From positions 1-64,000 of the forward strand of contig CALITC010000001.1 of the NCBI GenBank assembly GCA_938041505.1: a DNA stretch of 64,000 nt. Reading direction: 5' to 3'. Source of the DNA: an uncultured Patescibacteria group bacterium. Lineage in GTDB: Bacteria; Patescibacteriota; JACMRA01. Every line of letters begins with the position of its first letter. Within the stretch, counting starts at the first letter, position 1. Shown here piece by piece: positions 58,231 to 64,000 of the stretch. A model generated the notes under the pieces. That model searched no databases, was not told the origin of the DNA, and was given only the letters and a program-made list of their open reading frames with translations. Made by a program: the position numbers and the translations under genes.

Positions 58231-59169
58231 TTATAGATCACATATTGTATAAGCAACCGGTATGGATATTTTTGATTTAGATAGGTTTTTGATGATTTCT
58301 GATATCTCTCTATTGCGACCTGCGAATATCAGCGAAAAAGGTTTTTCATCAGTAAAAAATCCGTTTGACCCGTAGCTTTGAGATGCTATTGAAATAGCTA
58401 ATTCAATATTTTGTTGAATCAACTTAGCGCTTTGACCTAGGGCGTAGATGTTGAATAGAGGAAGATCTAGCTTTTCTTCGAACTCACTTACATTAAGATT
58501 GGGAATGTAGTTGATTACGGCTCCAACCGCGTTGTGAAAAGACGGACAATGCAACTGTTCGTGATCGAGATGTAGCGTGCGGATATTAAGATCAAGATTT
58601 GCAGTATCGGCTCGAGTTGCTAATTCTTTGGCAAAGCTGACTGAGTAGCTTTTTGCAACCTGATCACAATAATGTGAATTCTGAGATAAGACTCTTTGGA
58701 CTTGGCTTTCTACAATATTTTTCTTGCTACACAAGGCTTTGTTGACTGCTCCACAAGAAGAATGGGAGGTCACGATAATTTCCTCTAGTGAATCCAGGTC
58801 TTCGCACACAGCGATCAACTGCTGGATGATACTATCTTTTTCGCTACCACTTACTAAACACTCACAACCAGGCAGGCCTATTGAAAGTGCTCGGTGAGAA
58901 GAAGCAAAATACTGAATACGCTCATCCATGCATATAATCCACATTGTTTTTGGATTGGTTGTAAGGCATTCTTTCGCAATTTTAACTAGATCGAGGTCTG
59001 CAGTACTTGCCATTAACTTATGCGAACCATCCAACTTTTTGAAACCTTGTTTTGCATGATGAATACAGGCCGATAGCTTTGGTAGTGCTTTTTCCCATTC
59101 CATATTTTTGAGCGCATCGAGACTGAGCGTTGGGGAACGCCGTCTACGCCGTTTTAGAATAACAGACAT
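58231..59169 (-). CDS. Beta-carbonic anhydrase-like protein
   Basis: The 312-residue protein has the beta-CA zinc site: C80, D82 and R84 in CMDER, then H136 and C139 in SHSSCGAV. The spacing of 56 residues between first Cys and His is as in true beta-CAs. A basic N-terminus (KRRRRR) and a long C-terminal domain with SLIFAGRNREISEIIKN are extra. Substrate could be CO2 hydration or a related zinc-thiol chemistry. It is located upstream of heliorhodopsin on the same strand. Confidence 0.7.
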   Translation of the reverse strand: MSVILKRRRRRSPTLSLDALKNMEWEKALPKLSACIHHAKQGFKKLDGSHKLMASTADLDLVKIAKECLTTNPKTMWIICMDERIQYFASSHRALSIGLPGCECLVSGSEKDSIIQQLIAVCEDLDSLEEIIVTSHSSCGAVNKALCSKKNIVESQVQRVLSQNSHYCDQVAKSYSVSFAKELATRADTANLDLNIRTLHLDHEQLHCPSFHNAVGAVINYIPNLNVSEFEEKLDLPLFNIYALGQSAKLIQQNIELAISIASQSYGSNGFFTDEKPFSLIFAGRNREISEIIKNLSKSKISIPVAYTICDL

Positions 59170-59264
59170 AAAAAATGAGTTGCTTTGAGGTACAATAACA
59201 ACCAGGTGTGTAGGTTAATTACAATCAAAAATTTCAGCTTTGTAAAGCCCGTTTTTACGTAGCG

Positions 59265-59293
59265 AATAAAGTGCTGGCATATGTAATGCCAGC
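59265..59293 (-). terminator. Hairpin after the histidine phosphatase gene
   Basis: GCTGGCAT/ATGCCAGC (8 bp), loop of 5 nt; on the minus strand followed by ACTTTATT, a weak T-run. Confidence 0.55.
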
Positions 59294-59324
59294 TTATGGA
59301 GATATGTCTTCAACAATTGTTTTG

Positions 59325-59993
59325 CTAGTCGGTAACTTCTTCGTAAGAACTACCAACATCTTTGAGGTGATCTGTATTATTGAGTTCGTATAATCTTAAT
59401 TTTCCATCTACAAATTCGAGTTGAGTGATTGAACAAGTATTGATTAACAGAGGCTGTAGCTTGTACTCCTCTGGGACTTCCATATATCGTGAAAGCCAGT
59501 TTTGTAAAATCCTGCCGTGTCCAAACACTAGAACAGTCGCATCTTTCCCCCTGTCTGTATCTTTGTGCTTGTTACCAATATCCACCATAAATGACTCAAA
59601 TCTCTGAGCGCTATTATTATCGCTTTCGCCTCCTGTTGGCGCCCATTCTTTGTCTGTATGAGCCTTAATCTGATTATATGTCGATTCTTCTTGACTGGTA
59701 TCGTAAGGTGTTAGAATCCTTTCTTTGAGTCTGTCGTCACAAATGATTTCAAGATTTTGAGTGAGCTGTTCGATAGCAGTGACAGCCGTCTCTTTGCATC
59801 TCGGATAAGGACTAGAAAAAGCACAGGTAAATTTTCTATTAAGTGACTGTAGATATTTTCCAGTTTTAGCAGCTTGTTGGCGACCAAAATCTGTCAGGTT
59901 AAGCTTACTGCCCTTTAAGTCATTAAAATTAACATTACTTTTTGATTCTTTAAAACCATGTCTAATATAGATTATTCGCAAAATTTTCCTCAC
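59325..59993 (-). CDS. Histidine phosphatase family protein
   Basis: The 222-residue protein begins with the RHG motif (IIYIRHGFKESKS), where the His becomes phosphorylated. It has FSSPYPRCKETA and the second His in VLVFGHGRILQNWL. These enzymes act on sugar phosphates, nucleotides or phosphoproteins; the substrate is not evident. Start codon is GTG at 59993. It lies upstream of the carbonic-anhydrase-like gene, 155 nt away. Confidence 0.85.
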   Translation of the reverse strand: MRKILRIIYIRHGFKESKSNVNFNDLKGSKLNLTDFGRQQAAKTGKYLQSLNRKFTCAFSSPYPRCKETAVTAIEQLTQNLEIICDDRLKERILTPYDTSQEESTYNQIKAHTDKEWAPTGGESDNNSAQRFESFMVDIGNKHKDTDRGKDATVLVFGHGRILQNWLSRYMEVPEEYKLQPLLINTCSITQLEFVDGKLRLYELNNTDHLKDVGSSYEEVTD

Positions 59994-60051
59994 AGTTTGT
60001 ATTGCTTATACAGTACTATAAATAAATAATATATTGGCTATTTCTGCAAGT

Positions 60052-60073
60052 AAAAAAACCAAGCAATGCTTGG
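60052..60073 (-). terminator. Terminator of the subtilase gene
   Basis: On the minus strand CCAAGC/GCTTGG (6 bp), loop ATT, then seven T. Confidence 0.8.
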
Positions 60074-60097
60074 ACTATGATTATATTGAATTGGTAC

Positions 60098-62878
60098 TTA
60101 AAGCAAAATCCAATCTGATGATTGAGTATCTAAAGCTGCGCTACTTCCTTCAAACCCGCCATACCATACTACAGGTTGATTACCACTTCGCACAACTATA
60201 TCATCTCGGCCGTCGCCATTGATATCACTTATCATCTCGGCCCGAGTTCCTTCTTCGAGTCGTCCACGGAATTGTCCTTGTGCTTGGAGCCCGTCTCTCC
60301 AAAGATGGAATTCGTAATTTGTGCGGTGCATCCAGCTAATATCCACCCGACCGTCGCTATCGAAGTCCCCGACTCCAATTGGTGCCCATACTAAGCCCTG
60401 ATATCCTAGTCTACTTCCAGGAATCGGTAAACCTTGTGGCCAGTACCCTGTCTCACCATTAGTGTCGTTTCTCCAGACAATGTCGTCTCTACTATCCCCA
60501 TTAACGTCTCCTACACCGATATACTTCCAGACATCAGACTGTCTTCCTAGGAATTTACCGAAGCGCTGCTGTCCGTTCTGCCACGCGCCGACTTCATTAT
60601 TATCTCTATGCTTCCAGATTATCTCATCTGTACCATTATTATCTAGATCTCCTACACCCAAGAACTCCCAGACATCACCTTGGAATCCTAAGAAAGTTCC
60701 ATTTGATTGCTGCCCACTAAGCCAGGCACCCATTTCTTTATTGTTTTTGTTTTTCCATAATATATCCGTTCTGCTATCTCCATTGATATCGCCTTTTCCT
60801 ATGTATTCCCAAGCACCTCCTTGATATCCGAGCCTTCCTCCGACGCTTCTTCTTCCGCCATCCCAGTAACCGATTTCGTTCGCAGTCTTGTGTCGCCATA
60901 TCAAATCCGCGCGGGCGTTGCCGTTGATATCGCCAGTTTTGGTTATCGATTGGAAAGTTTCGTCGAGATAGTCTTCAACAATATGAACAAGAACTGGACT
61001 TGATGTTCGTGTTGATCCATTATTGTCTGTTGCTACCGCCGTTAGCCTTAGTGTTTCTGGTCCAAAGTCTTTTGGTTCAAACACATTAAATACAAACGGG
61101 GCATTAGTTTGTGCACCTTCAAGGTTTGAGAAGTTATACAATCTTACATTATTAATTCCAACACTCGAACTTGAAGCTGAAACTTCTACAGTTAATTCAG
61201 TCTCTTCCAAAGAAACTAAATCTTGGTTTTGAGGAATGTTAATTGCAATGTTAATATCATTAACTAAATTGGAAACTTTAATTAGACCATCTCCGAAATT
61301 ATTATCGAATCCTGCTGCACCAATATCTAAAGTATTATTCTTAAGAGTGCTGCGAACTTCTGCCACACTCATACCATTGTCGCCACTAAGCATTAGGCCA
61401 ATTGCACCAGCGACCTGTGGTGAGGCATAGCTTGTTCCGAAGCCTTGTCTGTAAGTATTTACGGAGGCACAGCCGCTACGAACTACACCACAAAGCACCT
61501 GGTTACCTGTTGGGGAGTTATCTCCATCACCTACCGGAGCAACCACATCAAGATGAGGGCCAAAGTTGGAATAATACGCTCGATCAATTCCTGCCGCTGT
61601 GGTTGCGTAATTAGAAGCACCAACTGCCACCACATTACCGAACCCTGCTGGGTACATTACGGCATTATTTTCTTCTGCGAAAAATCCTGCTGTTTGAGAT
61701 CCGTTACCATCCCAGTCACAACTACTAGACCAGACTGCACAGTTACCACTTGCCGCAACTACAACCACGCCTCGACTGGTGGCGTCGTTGATTGCCGACT
61801 CAAGATAGCTATCAAAGAACGGAGTCCCAAGCGATAGATTAATAACGTCAGCTCCATTATCTGCAGCATAGCTCACTGCTTCAGCAATGAAATACGTGTT
61901 GAAAGCATCTCCATGTACAGCAATAGGAAGAAGTGTGGTGTTGTGGGCTAGACCTACAGCTCCAGTACTATTATCTTGAGCAAAGATCATACTACTTACA
62001 CCTGTTCCGTGACCTTGCTCATCGAATTGCGACCCAAGATCTTGGCAGAAGTTGATAACCGAAGGTGGTGGTGTGCTGTTTTGGAAGCCTACATAGTAAG
62101 TACCTGGAGCGCAAGTGTTGTCATTGTTGTTGTAGAATCGCATTGAATTGGCGGTATCAATATTTGCCCCTGCAAAGTCAGAAGCGTTTACATTCACCCC
62201 AGTATCTATCACAGCGATTTTGACATTAGGATCACCACCACATTGAACCCCTGCACTTGATTCGCTGCAAGAAGTATTGTTGATTGCACCAAGGTTATCC
62301 CAGCCAGACTCAGCACCTACTCCGGAGACTTGGTCAGTATAGTACCACTGGTTGCTCCATTTTGGATCGTTAGTTGGGGCGTAGAAGGGCTTATACGTAT
62401 AGATTGGCTGAATATTCTTGACTGATTCATCTTCGCGCACACTCTGAATTACTTCCAAGGCAGTGTCTTTGTCGCCAAGGTTGATGATCATGGTGTTTTC
62501 TTTGGTCTCAACCATATTGGAGCCAACTTCTTCTGCGCTTAGACCAGTAACATTCTGAATATTATCCTGGACTGCAAATAGATCATAGTTATCTTCGTAC
62601 TGGACAATTACGCTCGAAGTCATGAATTCATTAAGCTCCAAGCCTGGACTTTCCAAGCTTTCCAGTTGACTTGTGATAATTTGTTGACCTGCAGCGAAGT
62701 CTAATTCAACTTCTTCGATAGGTTCTGTCTCAGCGACTATCTTAACTTGAGGGTTCTGATCCAAGATTGTCTGGGTTAGCAAGTCCTCACCTAACCCTAA
62801 GTTGAACACTCCAATTGTTGGTATGAGCCCTGCCACTACTGCACTCACTACCGATAGATAAAAATATTTGTTACGCAT
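60098..62878 (-). CDS. Secreted subtilase (S8) with C-terminal FG-GAP/VCBS-like repeats
   Basis: The 926-residue protein has a signal helix, a propeptide (about residues 40-170) and the S8 catalytic domain with Asp near 222 (IAVIDTGVNV), His near 289 (GHGTGV) and Ser near 483 (GTSYASPQVAG). An Ig-like domain covers about 540-630. Six repeats of about 45-50 residues then run to the end, each with a calcium-type loop such as GDINGDSRTDILW or GDFDSDGRVDISW, forming a propeller. It likely degrades or processes external proteins. Internal cysteines fit the DsbA-like enzyme. The leader has AGGA before the ATG. Confidence 0.92.
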   Translation of the reverse strand: MRNKYFYLSVVSAVVAGLIPTIGVFNLGLGEDLLTQTILDQNPQVKIVAETEPIEEVELDFAAGQQIITSQLESLESPGLELNEFMTSSVIVQYEDNYDLFAVQDNIQNVTGLSAEEVGSNMVETKENTMIINLGDKDTALEVIQSVREDESVKNIQPIYTYKPFYAPTNDPKWSNQWYYTDQVSGVGAESGWDNLGAINNTSCSESSAGVQCGGDPNVKIAVIDTGVNVNASDFAGANIDTANSMRFYNNNDNTCAPGTYYVGFQNSTPPPSVINFCQDLGSQFDEQGHGTGVSSMIFAQDNSTGAVGLAHNTTLLPIAVHGDAFNTYFIAEAVSYAADNGADVINLSLGTPFFDSYLESAINDATSRGVVVVAASGNCAVWSSSCDWDGNGSQTAGFFAEENNAVMYPAGFGNVVAVGASNYATTAAGIDRAYYSNFGPHLDVVAPVGDGDNSPTGNQVLCGVVRSGCASVNTYRQGFGTSYASPQVAGAIGLMLSGDNGMSVAEVRSTLKNNTLDIGAAGFDNNFGDGLIKVSNLVNDINIAINIPQNQDLVSLEETELTVEVSASSSSVGINNVRLYNFSNLEGAQTNAPFVFNVFEPKDFGPETLRLTAVATDNNGSTRTSSPVLVHIVEDYLDETFQSITKTGDINGNARADLIWRHKTANEIGYWDGGRRSVGGRLGYQGGAWEYIGKGDINGDSRTDILWKNKNNKEMGAWLSGQQSNGTFLGFQGDVWEFLGVGDLDNNGTDEIIWKHRDNNEVGAWQNGQQRFGKFLGRQSDVWKYIGVGDVNGDSRDDIVWRNDTNGETGYWPQGLPIPGSRLGYQGLVWAPIGVGDFDSDGRVDISWMHRTNYEFHLWRDGLQAQGQFRGRLEEGTRAEMISDINGDGRDDIVVRSGNQPVVWYGGFEGSSAALDTQSSDWILL

Positions 62879-62914
62879 ATAAAATCCTAAACTTCCTTAT
62901 GTTTAATTGAAAAA

Positions 62915-62943
62915 AGTATTGGGTTTTGTCAGAATTTTGTCAA
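62915..62943 (-). promoter_or_regulatory. Subtilase promoter
   Basis: On the minus strand TTGACA, 17 bp, AATACT, with a leader of about 30 nt. Confidence 0.6.
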
Positions 62944-63061
62944 TGATAAGGTGAAATTTGGAAACTTTTGTACTTATAGCATATAATATCGCTTTACTGC
63001 TTGACAATTGTTAATTATTGTATAATGTTTTAGATAATATAATTTAATATAGTGTAATAAT

Positions 63062-63802
63062 ATGACCAAAACAAATCTGTATATAATAGCTGGAATTCTC
63101 CTAATCGCCAGTATCGGTATACTTTCTCAATCAAATATCAATAATAACTCAGATGTAAATTCAGCAGATATTTCTTTACAGCAGAATGAAGAAGTAAATC
63201 CTCTGGTTACAGATAGTATAATATCAGATATCGAAGGATTTGAAATCTCAAAACTTGTGAAACAAGATGTTGATCAGAATATACTAGACGAAGAAAACGA
63301 ATTGTTATCGCAAGAACCTCAATTACAACCCAAGAATCTAAATAATTTCTCTATCTCCACTTACAATGACTTTGTTGAATTGCTTGGAGATACTCAAATC
63401 AACACGAATTTGGTGTACTATTATATAAACATTAATGATAGTGACTTCATAAGCCTAGCGATTAATAACTATACACTCGACCAAGATTCAGCAAAACCAA
63501 ACCAAAGCTTAGCAGATCTTCATAATCAATTTGAGTCTGGCGACTTCGACCACCAAAAAATTGGATCATCTTTTACGTTCAACAATCTTACTGCTCATTT
63601 TGAAGACCAGACCTTCACAATAAATGATGTTATACTCTCTGATTTTGAACAAAGTTATGTTATCCAGAACCCTGATAATGTCTATGATTACAGCATTCTA
63701 ACCAGAGAGGGCGCTAATTATTTACATTTCTCACCAAGCAAGGATTCTCTAATCGTTCTAGATGACTTTATAAAACTAATTGATACAACTTTTACTTTTT
63801 AG
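63062..63802 (+). CDS. Exported protein of a local paralogous pair, 246 aa
   Basis: It begins MTKTNLYIIAGILLIASIGI, a signal or anchor helix, then an acidic, Asn/Asp-rich extracellular part (NNFSISTYNDFVELLGDTQI) with beta character. I do not recognise the domain. The next gene starts 62 nt downstream with nearly the same N-terminus, so this is one of at least two tandem copies. Confidence 0.6.
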   Translation: MTKTNLYIIAGILLIASIGILSQSNINNNSDVNSADISLQQNEEVNPLVTDSIISDIEGFEISKLVKQDVDQNILDEENELLSQEPQLQPKNLNNFSISTYNDFVELLGDTQINTNLVYYYININDSDFISLAINNYTLDQDSAKPNQSLADLHNQFESGDFDHQKIGSSFTFNNLTAHFEDQTFTINDVILSDFEQSYVIQNPDNVYDYSILTREGANYLHFSPSKDSLIVLDDFIKLIDTTFTF

Positions 63803-63863
63803 AAAAAGCATAACTTAATAAATATAAACTTATACATTTCAAAATTTAATAAATCTTAATAAT

Positions 63864-64000
63864 ATGACCAAAACAACTAAATATCTTATCGCTGGAATAG
63901 CTGGAATTCTTGTAATCGCCGGGATTGTCGGGTATACCAGTGGTAATTCTACTATTGAAGAATCTAAGAACCTTGATGATACTGTAACTCACAATACCCT
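63864..64000 (+). CDS. Paralogue of the 246-aa exported protein (partial)
   Basis: The frame runs to the window end. It starts MTKTTKYLIAGIAGILVIAG, aligned with MTKTNLYIIAGILLIASIGI of the gene before it. The upstream spacers also share an AATAATATG start context, which points to tandem duplication. Confidence 0.6.
   Translation, partial: MTKTTKYLIAGIAGILVIAGIVGYTSGNSTIEESKNLDDTVTHNT

Noticed and set aside
1-64000. Recoded TGA (as in SR1/Gracilibacteria)
   Set aside because: htpX ends in TGA and conserved genes contain no in-frame TGA.
1-64000. CRISPR array, 16S/23S rRNA, tmRNA, RNase P RNA, insertion sequences
   Set aside because: I looked for direct repeats with spacers, rRNA cores, the tmRNA and RNase P signatures and transposase motifs, and saw none.

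Overview
This window reads as a low-GC chromosome fragment of a Candidate Phyla Radiation (Patescibacteria) bacterium, probably in the Dojkabacteria/Microgenomates part of that radiation. The phylum guess is weak. The evidence is small, gene-dense housekeeping content, reduced versions of core proteins (a RecO-like protein without a zinc finger, an L36-like protein without cysteines, short IF-2 and SmpB), many one-helix surface proteins of unknown function, Gram-positive-style envelope genes (lgt, an lspA-like gene, an LPSTG protein) and a heliorhodopsin. TGA is used as a stop (htpX), so the code is standard.

Layout. 1-6.3 kb: infB, RecO-like, oligopeptide-binding-like protein, ribosome hibernation factor, htpX. 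6.3-15 kb, minus strand: secG, ppa, a flavoprotein of disulfide-reductase ancestry, rpsA and large one-helix surface proteins. 15-16.8 kb: tRNA-Tyr, tRNA-Gly, grpE. 17-22.3 kb: lgt, LPSTG surface protein, lspA-like, ruvB. 22.5-26.3 kb: solitary 5S rRNA, DsbA-like thiol protein, murG-like gene, tRNA-Trp. 28-30.7 kb: a rearranged ribosomal operon infA-L36-like-rpsM-rpsK-rpsD-rpsP-khpA. 30.7-41.4 kb: sppA, map, RluA-type synthase, a broken ligA, membrane proteins, adk, sod, ybjQ, LysM protein. 41.4-42.6 kb: three tRNA-Leu genes with structured spacers. 42.6-52.5 kb: rpmE, DUF2339 protein, HerA/DUF853 ATPase, groEL/groES, spermidine-synthase-like protein. 52.5-64 kb: smpB, small unknown genes, tRNA-Gln, DUF2256, rnhB, galU-like, heliorhodopsin with a beta-carbonic-anhydrase-like gene, a large secreted subtilase and the start of a paralogous surface-protein family.

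Two signals stand out. First, four of the six protein-coding-region tRNAs examined here (Gly, Trp, two Leu) are followed 5-6 nt after their encoded CCA by the same three-tier imperfect hairpin of about 62 nt. Its stem lengths are fixed (8 bp, 3x3 loop, 5 bp, 4x5 loop, apical stem starting TTTT) while the stem sequences differ but stay complementary. Two decayed copies and an accompanying C-rich GATC hairpin are also present. I do not recognise this family. Second, promoters are unusually easy to read (TTGACA, 17 bp, TATAAT-like), and at least eight genes have their ATG only 6-9 nt after the -10 box, which implies leaderless mRNAs.

Regulation seen in sequence includes a 27-bp CIRCE-like inverted repeat before groES. 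Many operons end in clear intrinsic terminators. Broken or degenerate genes include a ligA internal fragment, a short gene with one in-frame TAA, and a flavoprotein without its redox cysteines.
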